NCBI GenBank assembly: GCA_944392615.1
Contig: CALXXF010000001.1
Location: 1 to 48,568 of the forward strand
Direction of reading: 5' to 3'
Length of the DNA stretch: 48,568 bases
From: an uncultured Clostridia bacterium
Lineage (GTDB): Bacteria > Bacillota > Clostridia > Oscillospirales > CAG-272
The notes under the pieces were generated by a model, which was given only the letters and a program-made list of their open reading frames with translations, did no database searches and was not told the DNA's origin. The stretch's first letter is position 1, and each line of letters starts with the position of its first letter. The translations under genes and the position numbers were made by a program. Below are positions 31,830-41,573 of this stretch, piece after piece.

Positions 31830-33518
31830 ATGAAAAAGAGGATATTTTTTCTTTTGACACTGTTAACTGTGTCGGTGGTGCTTTTTTCATCATGCGCGGG
31901 AGGAAATAAAAAGCCCTCTGATACTACAGGCGACTCATCTGAAGGCGAGCACGCAGTTTACGTTTTCATGCAGGACGGTTCCTCGGAATACAGCGTCGTG
32001 TATCCGCTCGTTTTTGCCGATGAGCCTGAGGAGGCTCTTGACGAGCTCCGTGCCCTCGTGAAAGAAAATTCAAAGGGTGCCTTTTCGTATAAGTCCGATT
32101 ATCTGGCGCCGGGGGTAGACGTCTCTTCGTTTGACGGCAAAAAGGAAATACTGATAGGGGACACCAACAGGACTGAGACGGCGCTTGCCAAGGAGGGGCT
32201 CAGGGAAGACGACTATGTAATAAAGATAGTTGGTTCCAAACTCGTGGTTGTGGGTGGATGTGACGCTGCCACCGCCGTTGCAATAAGACATTTTGCCGCC
32301 ATGTTCTTCTCTGACACGAGGGATTCTCTTGTCCTTAGGGATGATTTTGTCGTTGAGCATGAGGGCGAATATCAGGTCGAGTACATAAACATCGACGACA
32401 CAGAGCTCTCTGAGTACAGGATACTTTATACCGAGGGAGCAAAGGCAGACGCGCTGTTTATGAGCAATGAGATACGGAAGAAGTCGGGTTATATGCTTGA
32501 TTCTGAGGAATATTCGGAGGATTTTGAAGGTAAAGCTATTGTTATAAATTCAAATCCCGTTTCCTCAGGCTATTCTGTGACTGCGGAAAAAGGAAATATA
32601 TTTATTGACGGAGCCGATACCGCATCGCGGAATCAGGGAGTCGTGCGTTTTCTGGAAAACGTGTTGCTGACAAGCGCAGGTAAGGCTGACATAGATACCT
32701 CTTCATTTGGCTTTTACGGCACGCTCAGAAACAACACCAAGCTCAGTGTAATGAGTCTGAACGTCTATTCTTCGGGATATGCCGAAAATTCGGTGCGCAA
32801 CCGGTACCCGCGTCTCTGTGCTCTTGCAGGCAGATATGCGCCGGACCTGCTTTGTCTTCAGGATGTTTCTCCGTCCTGGATTGAGTTTATAAAGGAAGGT
32901 ACTGCTGAGCAGGATCCTCTTACCGACGTTTATGCATATGTCGGAACAGGCAGAAACAACGACGAAGACAGCGTCATGCAGGCGATATTTTATAAAAAAT
33001 CTGACTTTACGCTTGTTGACAGCGGAACTTTCTGGCTATCGGAAACCCCTGATTGGGAGTCGGTAGGCTGGGACGGACGTTCGCGCAATATATGCACATG
33101 GGCACATCTGAAAAGCAATGCAAGCGGCGCAGAATTCGTGGTTATGAACACACAGCTGGATGCATACGGCACTACTGCGAGGTCTAAGGGCGCATCGCTT
33201 ATAGTAGAAAAAGCGGAGGAATTCGGACTGCCGGTTATTTTCGCCGGAGATTTTCAGGCGGAGAGCAAAGACGCATCCTACAGCCGTGTGACAGAGAGCG
33301 CGTTTGCAGATACTGTTTATATTGCCGGTGAAGTCGGCCTCACAGGACCGACCGTAAACGGGGCGTTCGGTAATGACGAAAAGTTTGATTCACAGAGCGA
33401 GTTTATATTCACATCGTTCGGTGATTTCGTTGTGAACCGTTTTACGCTTCTCGACGACAAGGTGGATGACATGTATGTCTCCTGCCACTATGCTCTCTAT
33501 ACCGAGCTTGGATTCTGA
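31830..33518 (+). CDS. Lipoprotein with degenerate endonuclease/exonuclease/phosphatase domain
   Basis: 562 residues. Signal peptide and lipobox FSS-C22, then a Thr/Ser/Glu linker. Residues about 40-290 are an N-terminal region of unknown type. Residues 305-560 follow the EEP (DNase I/exonuclease III/sphingomyelinase) fold, but the active site is altered: SLNV keeps Asn311, LQEx reads LQD345V, NTHL reads NTQ442L, GDFN reads GDFQ476, and SDHY reads SCH553Y. So hydrolysis is doubtful; it may bind a phosphorylated ligand. The ATG at 31830 is set by GGAAGG 6 bases upstream and by the signal peptide. Single-gene transcript. Confidence 0.85.
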   Translation: MKKRIFFLLTLLTVSVVLFSSCAGGNKKPSDTTGDSSEGEHAVYVFMQDGSSEYSVVYPLVFADEPEEALDELRALVKENSKGAFSYKSDYLAPGVDVSSFDGKKEILIGDTNRTETALAKEGLREDDYVIKIVGSKLVVVGGCDAATAVAIRHFAAMFFSDTRDSLVLRDDFVVEHEGEYQVEYINIDDTELSEYRILYTEGAKADALFMSNEIRKKSGYMLDSEEYSEDFEGKAIVINSNPVSSGYSVTAEKGNIFIDGADTASRNQGVVRFLENVLLTSAGKADIDTSSFGFYGTLRNNTKLSVMSLNVYSSGYAENSVRNRYPRLCALAGRYAPDLLCLQDVSPSWIEFIKEGTAEQDPLTDVYAYVGTGRNNDEDSVMQAIFYKKSDFTLVDSGTFWLSETPDWESVGWDGRSRNICTWAHLKSNASGAEFVVMNTQLDAYGTTARSKGASLIVEKAEEFGLPVIFAGDFQAESKDASYSRVTESAFADTVYIAGEVGLTGPTVNGAFGNDEKFDSQSEFIFTSFGDFVVNRFTLLDDKVDDMYVSCHYALYTELGF

Positions 33519-33630
33519 TGAATTTATACCTGCCGATATAGGCGCACCACCTGCCGGAGGCTGCTTATGCGCCAGTAAACAGGCGGGTTGGATATTTGTC
33601 GACAGAAATACAGCTCAATTTCCCGCACAT

Positions 33631-33671
33631 AAAAAAGCCAAGGTCATTCGGACGAACCGACCCTGGCTTTT
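33631..33671. terminator. Bidirectional terminator between the EEP lipoprotein gene and clpX
   Basis: AAAAAAGCCAaGGTC / GACCcTGGCTTTTT around a 13-base loop; one mismatch. Confidence 0.9.
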
Positions 33672-33755
33672 TCTGTTTATTCTGTTTGTGTGTCAGCAAG
33701 CGTTTTTTTGTATGACGAGCCTGACAGAATGAATGACATTTTCAGTTTGTCACAC

Positions 33756-35075
33756 TCAGGTTACTGTATTGCCTGCAGTTGCGGCAGGGGAAGACATGGA
33801 TTCATCGTCCTTGGCAGCCGGTCTTAAGATCACCGTCGGTTCTGATTTCTTACGGACGCTGTCCTCTGTAAACACGACCTTCATGACGTTGTCCATTGAA
33901 GGTATATTATACATGACGTCTATCATCACGTCCTCAAGTATTGCCCGAAGACCGCGTGCCCCGGTGTTTCTCTCTATGGCAAGTTCAGCCACGGCATTCA
34001 CTGCACCTTCGGTAAATTCGAGTTCCACGGAATCCATCGAAAAGAGAGCTTTGTACTGTTTTATTAGGGCGTTTTTCGGCTCGGTCAATATCCTTCTGAG
34101 CATTCCGGTATCAAGGCTTTCAAGACCGACTATAATCGGAAGACGCCCCACAAGCTCAGGTATAAGACCATATTTTACTATGTCATGCGGTATGACGCTG
34201 TTTACAAGCGAGCTGACGGCGTCTTTATCTTTTCTGGATACAGGAGAACTGCCGAAGCCTATCGCCTGACTTCCCATTCTTTTTTCGATTATCTGTCCGA
34301 GTCCGTCGAAGGCCCCTCCGCAGATAAAGAGTATATTGCGCGTATCTATCTGCAAAAAGTCCTGATTGGGATGCTTTCTTCCTCCGTTCGGCGGAACATT
34401 GGCGACCGTTCCCTCAAGTATCTTCAGAAGCGCCTGCTGGACGCCTTCTCCTGACACATCGCGCGTTATTGACCTGTTCTCGCTCCGGCGCGATATCTTA
34501 TCTATCTCGTCAATGTATATTATGCCTTTTTCAGCCAGACCGATGTCAAAATCCGCCGCCTGTATCAGCTTGAGCAGGATGTTTTCAACATCCTCTCCGA
34601 CATAGCCTGCTTCTGTTAGCGTGGTGGCGTCTGCTATCGCAAACGGAACCTTCAGCGCCCTTGCAAGATTTTGGGCAAGATATGTCTTTCCTACGCCGGT
34701 AGGTCCGAGCAGAAGAACGTTGCTTTTCTGTATCTCCACGTCGCTCTGTCCGGATGTCCCGTTCAGGATTCTTTTATAGTGATTGTAAACGGCTACAGAC
34801 AGAACTTTTTTAGCGTTGTCCTGGCCTATGACATATTTGTCAAGCTCTTTTTTTATTTCTTCAGGCTTTGGAAGCTCTTTATACGAAAGACCTTTTTCCG
34901 ATACTTTTTTTGATTTTCTCGTCTCGGAAGAGATCATGTCGTTGCAGATAGAAAGACAGAAGTCGCATATGGCGGCTCCGGTGGGAGCTGGGATCAGAAA
35001 GTTTACCTCATTTTCGTCCCGTCCGCAGAACGAGCAGCGGATAGACGAGCCTGAATTGTTGTTTTTACCTGCCAT
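33756..35075 (-). CDS. clpX: ATP-dependent Clp protease ATPase subunit ClpX
   Basis: AAA+ unfoldase partner of ClpP. 439 residues. N-terminal zinc-binding domain with Cys14, Cys17, Cys37 and Cys40 (RCSFCG, ICDFC), Walker [13 protein letters not shown], Walker [12 protein letters not shown], the pore loop GYVGEDVE and the ClpP-docking IGF loop (QAIGFGSS). ATG with AAAGG 8 bases upstream. It follows clpP, but 420 bases away, and has its own promoter candidate. Confidence 0.97.
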   Translation of the reverse strand: MAGKNNNSGSSIRCSFCGRDENEVNFLIPAPTGAAICDFCLSICNDMISSETRKSKKVSEKGLSYKELPKPEEIKKELDKYVIGQDNAKKVLSVAVYNHYKRILNGTSGQSDVEIQKSNVLLLGPTGVGKTYLAQNLARALKVPFAIADATTLTEAGYVGEDVENILLKLIQAADFDIGLAEKGIIYIDEIDKISRRSENRSITRDVSGEGVQQALLKILEGTVANVPPNGGRKHPNQDFLQIDTRNILFICGGAFDGLGQIIEKRMGSQAIGFGSSPVSRKDKDAVSSLVNSVIPHDIVKYGLIPELVGRLPIIVGLESLDTGMLRRILTEPKNALIKQYKALFSMDSVELEFTEGAVNAVAELAIERNTGARGLRAILEDVMIDVMYNIPSMDNVMKVVFTEDSVRKKSEPTVILRPAAKDDESMSSPAATAGNTVT

Positions 35076-35116
35076 GTTATTGCCTTTCGTTGTGTTACAT
35101 CACGATATATTTCTGG

Positions 35117-35145
35117 ATTATGCTCTTTGATATTTGCGCAAGCAA
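35117..35145 (-). promoter_or_regulatory. Candidate clpX promoter
   Basis: Minus strand: TTGCTT, 17 bases, CATAAT, about 45 bases before clpX. Confidence 0.5.
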
Positions 35146-35244
35146 CCGGCGGTATTTCCGCGCAGTACCTGCGTCTTGCTGTGTAAGTATCCTGAAAGCG
35201 TTCCGATTTAGTGCATGTACCTGGATGTGTGTCCAAAGAGACAA

Positions 35245-35279
35245 AACGGACCGGCTGTCTTTTCCGTACAGTCGGCCCG
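35245..35279 (-). terminator. Possible terminator between clpP and clpX
   Basis: ACGG(A)CCGGCTGT pairs with ACAGTCGGCCCGT. On the minus strand the stem is followed by TTTTG, a short T-run, so termination would be partial. Confidence 0.45.
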
Positions 35280-35442
35280 TATATACGGCTTCTGCAACAC
35301 GGGCTCCGGACTTATTCTGATATGCAACAGACCGCGCCGGTTAAAGCAACGCCGGGCACATATTCAGTCCGGAAATCTCACTTTTGCTTCATGAAAGTCC
35401 TGCGCCTTTTCGAGTTCCCGTGCTTTTTTCAGTGTTCCATGA

Positions 35443-35482
35443 AAAGGACAGTCCGGCATGGACAAAGGACAGTCCGGCATGG
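35443..35482. repeat. 21-bp direct repeat, two copies
   Basis: AAAGGACAGTCCGGCATGG at 35443-35461 and 35464-35482, separated by AC. It lies 14 bases after the end of clpP. Confidence 0.85.
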
Positions 35483-35496
35483 GTAGGGCAGGGAGC

Positions 35497-36078
35497 TTAC
35501 CTTGAGGATATGACCTTATCTACAAGTCCGTATTCAAATGCCTGCTGGGCGGTCATAAAGTTGTCGCGTTCGGTATCACGCTCAATTACTTCAAGCGGCT
35601 TTCCGGTATTTGCGGCAAGAATGCGATTCAGATTGTCTCTGACTCTGAGAATCTGGTCGGCATGGATCTTTATGTCGGTTGCCTGACCTCTGGCTCCGCC
35701 GAGAGGCTGGTGTATCATTATCTCGCTGTTGGGAAGTGCAAATCTCTTTCCCTTGGCACCGCTGGAAAGCAGGAAAGCTCCCATTGATGCAGCCATTCCG
35801 ATACAATATGTGGCGACGTCACATTTTATGAAATTCATTGTGTCGTATATTGCAAGACCGTCGGTGACCGACCCGCCCGGACTGTTGATATACAGGAATA
35901 TATCCTTGTCGGGGTCCTGCGATTCAAGGAACAGAAGCTGAGCCACCACAAGAGATGCGGTAACCTGATTTACCTCGTCGGAGAGAAATATTATTCTGTC
36001 TGTCAAAAGACGTGAATATATATCATACGCTCTCTCGCCTCCGCTCACCTTTTCAATGACGGTTGGGACAAGTGCCAT
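35497..36078 (-). CDS. clpP: ATP-dependent Clp protease proteolytic subunit ClpP
   Basis: Barrel-forming serine protease used by ClpX and ClpC. 193 residues from the ATG at 36078. The triad is Ser98 ([10 protein letters not shown]), His123 ([11 protein letters not shown]) and Asp172 (TERDNFM), and the oxyanion loop INSPGGSV is intact. I start at 36078 because AGGCAGG lies 9 bases upstream and the family begins MALVPTVIE; a farther ATG (36114) has no ribosome site. It lies between tig and clpX, the standard order. Confidence 0.97.
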   Translation of the reverse strand: MALVPTVIEKVSGGERAYDIYSRLLTDRIIFLSDEVNQVTASLVVAQLLFLESQDPDKDIFLYINSPGGSVTDGLAIYDTMNFIKCDVATYCIGMAASMGAFLLSSGAKGKRFALPNSEIMIHQPLGGARGQATDIKIHADQILRVRDNLNRILAANTGKPLEVIERDTERDNFMTAQQAFEYGLVDKVISSR

Positions 36079-36156
36079 TGTCAAAACCTGCCTTTCTTTG
36101 GATGTTTTTAGCATGTGCTTTCAATCGTCCGGCAATGTCATGTGCCGTCCGAAAAT

Positions 36157-37440
36157 TTATTTTTCCTCGAAAACAGCGTTATCTTTTACGAATGTAGCAG
36201 CTTTGGAGACCTTCACATCCTTGGCTATGCCTTCCTTTGAGACAAGAGACTCCACCTGAGAGACCTCCATCTTGTAGGCATCTGCTATCTTCTTTATTTC
36301 ATCGGCTACATCCTGCTCGCTTGCCTCTATTGCTTCAAGAGCTGCTATTTTTTCAAGAGCAAGCCTTGATTTTACTCTCTTTATCGCGTCGGGACGGAGC
36401 TCTGTCTTGAGTTTTGAAATATCGCTGTTGGTATATTTGAGGTATGTCGCAAGGTCGAGCCCCTGTGACTTCAGGCGATTGTCATACTGGCTGACCATGT
36501 CGTCAACCTCTGTGTCGTACATGCATTCGGGTATGTCGCCCTCTACCTTGGATACAAGGACATCGACTATCTCATCGTCTGTCAGTCTGTCTGCCTGTTC
36601 TGTCTTTCTCTTTTCGATTGTTGCCTTTACGTCGGCTTTGTATTCATCAAGAGTATCGAAATCAGAAACATCCTTTGCAAATTCGTCGTCAAGCTCAGGA
36701 AGTATTACTTCTTTGAGGCCGTTGAGTTTTATTTTGAAAACCACGGGTGCGCCGGCAAGCTCAGGAGCGTGGTATTCAGCAGGGAATGTCACGTTTATTT
36801 CAAATTCGTCTCCTACAGAGTGACCGACTATCTGTTCCTCAAAGCCGGGAATAAACTGTCCTGAGCCGAGCTTGAGCTCGTGTCCCTCGGCTTTGCCTCC
36901 TTCAAAAGCGACTCCGTCCTTGAAGCCTTCAAAATCGATAACTGCAATATCGCCGTCCGCGGCAGCTCTGTCATTCACGTCCATATTGCGTGAATTTCTC
37001 TGGCGGGTCCTTTCTATTTCTTCGTCTACCTCGGCATCGGTCACCTCGACTGTTCTCTTTGTAAGAGATATGCCCTTGTAATCCTTTATTTCTATCTCGG
37101 GCTTGAGTTCCACAGCGGCTGACATAACAAGTCCGTTGTCGTCGATGGATACAATTTCAAATGAAGGCGAGCCCACTATTTCAAGCTTGCTTTCGCTGAC
37201 TGCCTCCTCAAATGCAGCGGGAAGGAGGTCGTTGACGGCATCCTCGTAGAGGAATCCCTTTCCGTACATCTTTTCAATGAGACTTTTAGGAGCCTTTCCT
37301 TTTCTGAAGCCGGGGAGGGTTATGTTCGCTTTTTTTCTGTTGTAAACAGCGTTTACCGCGTTTTCGAATGTAGCGGCATCCACTGCAAATTCAATTACTG
37401 CTTTTCCTTTTTCTTCTGTTGAAACTTTTTTCAAGCTCAT
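36157..37440 (-). CDS. tig: Trigger factor, ribosome-associated chaperone/prolyl isomerase
   Basis: Binds the ribosome exit and folds nascent chains. 427 residues: ribosome-binding domain with the GFRKGKAPKSLIEKMYG signature (about 43-60), FKBP-type isomerase domain (about 150-245, from RAAADGDIAVIDFEGFKDG to APVVFKIKLNGLKE), and helical C-terminal arms. ATG; AAAGGAT about 10 bases upstream. It leads the tig-clpP-clpX group and has its own promoter. Confidence 0.97.
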   Translation of the reverse strand: MSLKKVSTEEKGKAVIEFAVDAATFENAVNAVYNRKKANITLPGFRKGKAPKSLIEKMYGKGFLYEDAVNDLLPAAFEEAVSESKLEIVGSPSFEIVSIDDNGLVMSAAVELKPEIEIKDYKGISLTKRTVEVTDAEVDEEIERTRQRNSRNMDVNDRAAADGDIAVIDFEGFKDGVAFEGGKAEGHELKLGSGQFIPGFEEQIVGHSVGDEFEINVTFPAEYHAPELAGAPVVFKIKLNGLKEVILPELDDEFAKDVSDFDTLDEYKADVKATIEKRKTEQADRLTDDEIVDVLVSKVEGDIPECMYDTEVDDMVSQYDNRLKSQGLDLATYLKYTNSDISKLKTELRPDAIKRVKSRLALEKIAALEAIEASEQDVADEIKKIADAYKMEVSQVESLVSKEGIAKDVKVSKAATFVKDNAVFEEK

Positions 37441-37484
37441 GACGGCTTATCCTTTCAGATTGTACAATTTTTCATAACTACATT

Positions 37485-37513
37485 ATTTTATGTTAAACTT
37501 CACAAAAAGTCAA
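37485..37513 (-). promoter_or_regulatory. Promoter of tig
   Basis: Minus strand: TTGACT, 17 bases, TAAAAT, 45 bases before the start. Confidence 0.75.
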
Positions 37514-37573
37514 TAGCTTTGGGAATTTTTGTCTGTATGCTGTATTTTTGATGCCGTAAAAGCGCGCTTTTGT

Positions 37574-38275
37574 TCAGTCGGCTATCCTCAGAGGCGTAAA
37601 ATTAAGATAGTCCGCCGAAACTATGGAAAACTCTATCCCTTCAAATACGGTGCGCGGGGCGATGTTGTACACCCCGTGGACGTGCCCGTAGAAGCACCGT
37701 CTGACCCCATGGCTTTTCATAAGCTCTATGAGAGGTCTGCATACATACCCTTCAAAATATGCTGGAAAATGAAGAAACACTATTTTTTCTTCGCCCGTAT
37801 CCGGCGCGGCTTTAAGCGACAATTCAAGCCTTTGTGCTTCACGTGCTACAATTTTCATGTAATCGCTGTCTTCCGGTGCCGTTGCCGCATCGCTGTACCA
37901 GCCTCGAGTTCCGCATATATGCTTTCCGCAGCAGCTGAAGGAATTGTTCTGAAGCAGCTTTATGGTTGTAATGCCGTGCGAATCAAAAAAATCAGTTACT
38001 TTTTTCAGCGTTGTCCACCAATAATCGTGGTTTCCTTTTATGAATATTTTATTGCCCCTGAGCCTGTCGATGAATATGAGGTCCTCTTCAGCGCGTTCCG
38101 TCGTCATCGCCCAGGAGATGTCCCCTCCGACCACCACCGTATCGTTATCTGAAACGACCCTGTTCCAGCATGACATGATTTTTTCGTGATGTCCTCTCCA
38201 TCGTGCTCCGAAAATATCCATAGGCTTATCGCTCCCGAAGGAAAGATGCGTGTCCGAAAGAGTAAACAGAGCCAT
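37574..38275 (-). CDS. Calcineurin-like metallophosphoesterase
   Basis: 233 residues with the full metal-site series: SDTH near residue 8, GGDISWA, KGNHDYWW, LHFPAYF and YGHVHG. It is a soluble cytosolic phosphatase or phosphodiesterase; the substrate is unknown. The family is common next to housekeeping genes in Clostridia. ATG start. It lies between thrC and tig on the same strand with spacings of about 130 bases on each side. Confidence 0.9.
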   Translation of the reverse strand: MALFTLSDTHLSFGSDKPMDIFGARWRGHHEKIMSCWNRVVSDNDTVVVGGDISWAMTTERAEEDLIFIDRLRGNKIFIKGNHDYWWTTLKKVTDFFDSHGITTIKLLQNNSFSCCGKHICGTRGWYSDAATAPEDSDYMKIVAREAQRLELSLKAAPDTGEEKIVFLHFPAYFEGYVCRPLIELMKSHGVRRCFYGHVHGVYNIAPRTVFEGIEFSIVSADYLNFTPLRIAD

Positions 38276-38403
38276 TTGAAAATGTCCGTCCTTTGCTTTT
38301 TATGTCTGCGGATATGTGCGCGCGCCGACTGCGGTATTTTTGCCTGCCGCTCCGGCGTGCGCTTTTCCGGTTTGTATTCTGAGAAGACTGCGTGTTGGAA
38401 GCG

Positions 38404-39906
38404 TCATTTTCTGGAGCCTGTAAATTTCAGGATATCCAGACGTATGTCTTCGGGGTCTATGATATTTGAAAATCTTATCTCGCGCCGGAACAGGTCGCGC
38501 AAGGGAAGCGGTACAGGCACTCCTGAGAGCTTTGAGAGAAGCTCCGCCTTCTCATATGACGCGGCACCAAAGTCCTCGGACGTTTGCGTGCTTTCACCTA
38601 CAATAGAGTCGTAGACTGCGCCCGGAAATTTGTATGCTGACGCCGTTGAGACTACGAGCATTTTTTCACCGGGATTCTCCTCAGCGTATCTGTCCGCGCA
38701 GAAAAGGGCAACGGCTGTATGAGGGTCTACAAGGTAGCCGTGCTTGCTGAAGGTTTCGGATATTTTTTCCCGACAATCCTTTTCCGCACAGAAGTATGCG
38801 GCAAAATCCTGCCGCAGTTCAGACAAAACGCCGCTTCCGACAGAATAGGCACCTCTGTCGGAGAGCTGCCGCATGCAGTCTGCGCAGAATCCGCTGTCAC
38901 GGCAAAGATAAAGCAATCTTTCAAGGTTGGATGATACAAGTATGTCCATCGACGGCGAGGAGGTTTTATAAAATGCGCGGTTTTTATCGTATATGCCGGT
39001 ATTGAAAAAATCAGTAAGGACGTTGTTGCTGTTTGAAGCACATACGAGCTTGTTTATCGGAATTCCCATCTTCTTTGCCATAAATGCAGCGAGAATGTTC
39101 CCGAAATTTCCGGTAGGTACCGTGACGCTGAAGGTGTCGTTTGCGGTCGTTATACCTTTGTTTACAAGGTCGCACCATGCGCTTATATAGTATACTATCT
39201 GCGGAAGGAGCCTTCCCCAGTTGATGGAGTTGGCGCTTGACAGCACCCATCCGTCACGGTTCAGTTTTTCTGCAAATGTCTTATCTGCAAATATCTCCTT
39301 GACGGCAGTCTGGGCATCGTCAAAGTTTCCGTATATAGCGCTCACATTGACGTTATCCCCCTGCTGTATCTCCATCTGCCTTTTCTGCATTTCGCTCACG
39401 CCGTCGGTAGGGTAGTAGACCGATATATATACGCCGGGAACATCTCGGTATCCCTCAAGAGCCGCCTTGCCGGTGTCGCCCGATGTCGCGGTAAGTATAA
39501 GTATCCTGCGTTTTTCACCGGTTTTTTCAAGACTTCGGGTAAGCAGCCTCGGCATTACCTGAAGAGCCATGTCCTTGAATGCGCAGGTGGGACCGTTGAA
39601 AAGTTCGAGTATGCTGGTTCTTCTGTCAAGAGGCACCACCCTGGCGGGCTCCGGGTCGAATCCGCTTCCGTATGCCTGCGCGCAGCAGGAGTTAAGCTCT
39701 TCCTTGGTGAAATCGGAAAGATACATTGACATTACGTATGCCGCGCGTTCAATATAATTCATTTTGAGCAGTGCTTTTTTGTCTTTTTCCGAAAGAACGA
39801 CCAGTTTTTCCGGCATATAAAGCCCCGCGTCCGGAGCAAGTCCGTTTTTTATGGCTTCAGCCGAAAACACCCATGGTGCCTGTCCTCTTGTGCTTACATA
39901 TTTCAT
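38404..39906 (-). CDS. thrC: Threonine synthase
   Basis: PLP enzyme converting O-phospho-L-homoserine to threonine. 500 residues, the long form. It starts MKYVSTRGQAPWVFSAEAI; the PLP lysine is Lys111 in NGPTCAFKDMALQ; phosphate-cup regions ATSGDTGKAALEGY and VPTGNFGNILAAF are intact. AAGGACGGAA precedes the ATG. Its partner enzymes hom and thrB are not in the window; the ApgM half of the gene at 44458-46440 is a possible alternative homoserine kinase. Confidence 0.96.
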   Translation of the reverse strand: MKYVSTRGQAPWVFSAEAIKNGLAPDAGLYMPEKLVVLSEKDKKALLKMNYIERAAYVMSMYLSDFTKEELNSCCAQAYGSGFDPEPARVVPLDRRTSILELFNGPTCAFKDMALQVMPRLLTRSLEKTGEKRRILILTATSGDTGKAALEGYRDVPGVYISVYYPTDGVSEMQKRQMEIQQGDNVNVSAIYGNFDDAQTAVKEIFADKTFAEKLNRDGWVLSSANSINWGRLLPQIVYYISAWCDLVNKGITTANDTFSVTVPTGNFGNILAAFMAKKMGIPINKLVCASNSNNVLTDFFNTGIYDKNRAFYKTSSPSMDILVSSNLERLLYLCRDSGFCADCMRQLSDRGAYSVGSGVLSELRQDFAAYFCAEKDCREKISETFSKHGYLVDPHTAVALFCADRYAEENPGEKMLVVSTASAYKFPGAVYDSIVGESTQTSEDFGAASYEKAELLSKLSGVPVPLPLRDLFRREIRFSNIIDPEDIRLDILKFTGSRK

Positions 39907-39974
39907 GGTTTCTATTCCGTCCTTAAGTTATCTTATACTTCGTCATGTTCCCGCGCGTAACGCGTAAGTGCTTT

Positions 39975-40907
39975 TTACTCCTTGCGCCCGTGAATAAGTT
40001 TGCCGAGTGTGTCTGTGCCGGCAAAAAAACGACCGGCGTTTCCGAAGAATATGCGGTCGGCAGTTTCCTGTGTAAATTCGGAGCACAGTCTGTCGTAAAG
40101 TATTCCGAGTCCGCAGGCATTTCTTATTTCCGCAGGAGTATCCTGTATGCCGTCAAAGTCACAGCCGAGGGAAACATTATCCGCGCCGTTCATATCGACG
40201 CACTTGTATATGTGGCGTATTATATCATCGATACATGCCTTTCCGCTTTCATTAAGATGAGACGGCGCAAGGCAGATGCCAACGACCGCTCCGAGACTGC
40301 ACAGACGCCGGAACATTTCGTCGGTAAGATTCCGCGGATGAGCGCATACCGAGCGCATATCCGAATGGCTGGCAATAACTCTGCCGCCTGAATCGACCGA
40401 AAGCTTTAAGATATCGTCGAAGCACTTATCCGATGTGTGAGAAACGTCAACCGTCATACCCAACTCAAAGGCTCTGCACACAACCATTTTCCCGGTATTT
40501 GTAAGTCCTTCGTCGCTGTCATACGCCCCTCCTATTTCCGACACGCCTTTCCACACCGGCGTGATTATCCGGACCCCGCAGTCGTAAAGAACTGTGAGCC
40601 GAGAAATATCGTCACAGACAAACGAGCACCCTTCAACTGCGAGTATACAGTCGAATGTTTCCGGAAAGGGAACAGCGGTTTTTTCCGAAAGCTCTTTTTT
40701 CAGGTGTGACAGAACAGAAAAAAAGTGCCGGTATGCTGCGTCGTGCGAAAGGGCAGGATCTTCCCATATTGCGGTGACAAGAATGTATTTTTCAGGTCTG
40801 AGAAGAGTCTGGATGCTGTCAAGCGAAATTTGCAGACCGGATGAAAGTCCGACGCCTTTTTTCTGCATTTCATATGCTGTGTCACAGTGGAGGTCAAAAA
40901 TTTTCAT
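39975..40907 (-). CDS. Membrane-dipeptidase family (M19) metallopeptidase
   Basis: About 310 residues. The binuclear zinc ligands of renal-dipeptidase-like enzymes are present: HCD at the start (FDLHCDTAYEM), Glu in ILAVEGCSF, His in VDVSHTSDK, His in VIASHSDMRS, and CDFDGI. No signal peptide, so it is probably a cytosolic dipeptidase. ATG at 40907 overlaps the yraN stop (TGATG); a TTG one codon earlier is possible. Translational coupling to yraN is likely. Confidence 0.92.
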   Translation of the reverse strand: MKIFDLHCDTAYEMQKKGVGLSSGLQISLDSIQTLLRPEKYILVTAIWEDPALSHDAAYRHFFSVLSHLKKELSEKTAVPFPETFDCILAVEGCSFVCDDISRLTVLYDCGVRIITPVWKGVSEIGGAYDSDEGLTNTGKMVVCRAFELGMTVDVSHTSDKCFDDILKLSVDSGGRVIASHSDMRSVCAHPRNLTDEMFRRLCSLGAVVGICLAPSHLNESGKACIDDIIRHIYKCVDMNGADNVSLGCDFDGIQDTPAEIRNACGLGILYDRLCSEFTQETADRIFFGNAGRFFAGTDTLGKLIHGRKE

Positions 40908-41512
40908 CAAAATGCAGCCTCGCTGTAAATAAATTCTGTGGCGCGAAGACCTGCTGACGAGCGGGAAACATACACCTCGGCAATGTCACAGCGTGGAATA
41001 CAAAAGCATTTATGCAAGGCAATGTAGTTTGACGCCGCCAGACGTATCCTGTGCTGTTTGGCTGTGTCAACAGAATCTCTTGCGCGCCCGTATTTCTCAC
41101 GGTCGCAAAGAGCGCTTCTCGTCTTCACTTCCACGAATATAATATATTTACCTCGCTTAGCTATTATGTCGATTTCTGCGCCGGGAATGATAAAGTTGCG
41201 CTCAAGTATCCTGTATCCGCGGCGACGGAGATACCTGACTGTATGCTCTTCGCCGAATCTGCCGATGTCGCGTGATGACATGGTGTTTACGTTTTTTCTT
41301 CGGCGGAATGCAGAAAACAGCAATCTCACATGTTCTGACACACTGCTTCTTGTCCCGCCGCTCCCGTCGCTCTTCCTGACATTCTTCTTTTTTGCGTTAT
41401 CCTGATCGCCATCCTGTTTTTTCTTCTGACATTTATTTGCTTCAGGGCCGTTTTTATCGGCATTTTTTTCCGGTTTCATACGGTACCCCCGCTCACTTGC
41501 TGTTTTCTTCAC
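40907..41512 (-). CDS. yraN: YraN family (UPF0102) nuclease-like protein with N-terminal extension
   Basis: The C-terminal ~125 residues are a complete YraN domain: RDIGRFGEEHTVRYLRRRGY, AEIDIIAKRGKYIIFVEVKT with the restriction-nuclease-like D..ExK site. About 75 extra residues precede it, rich in Lys, Asp, Asn and Glu and probably disordered. Starts are unclear: GTG 41512 lacks a ribosome site, ATG 41479 has GGGGGT at 6 bases, and ATG 41281 would give the plain YraN length but with a poor site. It lies in the conserved lepB-rbgA-rnhB-yraN order. Confidence 0.85.
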   Translation of the reverse strand: MKKTASERGYRMKPEKNADKNGPEANKCQKKKQDGDQDNAKKKNVRKSDGSGGTRSSVSEHVRLLFSAFRRRKNVNTMSSRDIGRFGEEHTVRYLRRRGYRILERNFIIPGAEIDIIAKRGKYIIFVEVKTRSALCDREKYGRARDSVDTAKQHRIRLAASNYIALHKCFCIPRCDIAEVYVSRSSAGLRATEFIYSEAAF

Positions 41513-41573
41513 ATTAAGATGTATGTGCTGCTTTCTGTAAAATCATTTGTGACGCCTGCTGAAAAAGCGACGC

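Larger units (their letters stand above)
35076..35496. other. 420-base clpP-clpX spacer
   Basis: Unusually long for this operon. It holds, in leftward order from clpP, a 21-bp direct repeat (35443-35482), a hairpin with a short T-run (35245-35279) and a promoter (35117-35145). No gene seen. Confidence 0.6.
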
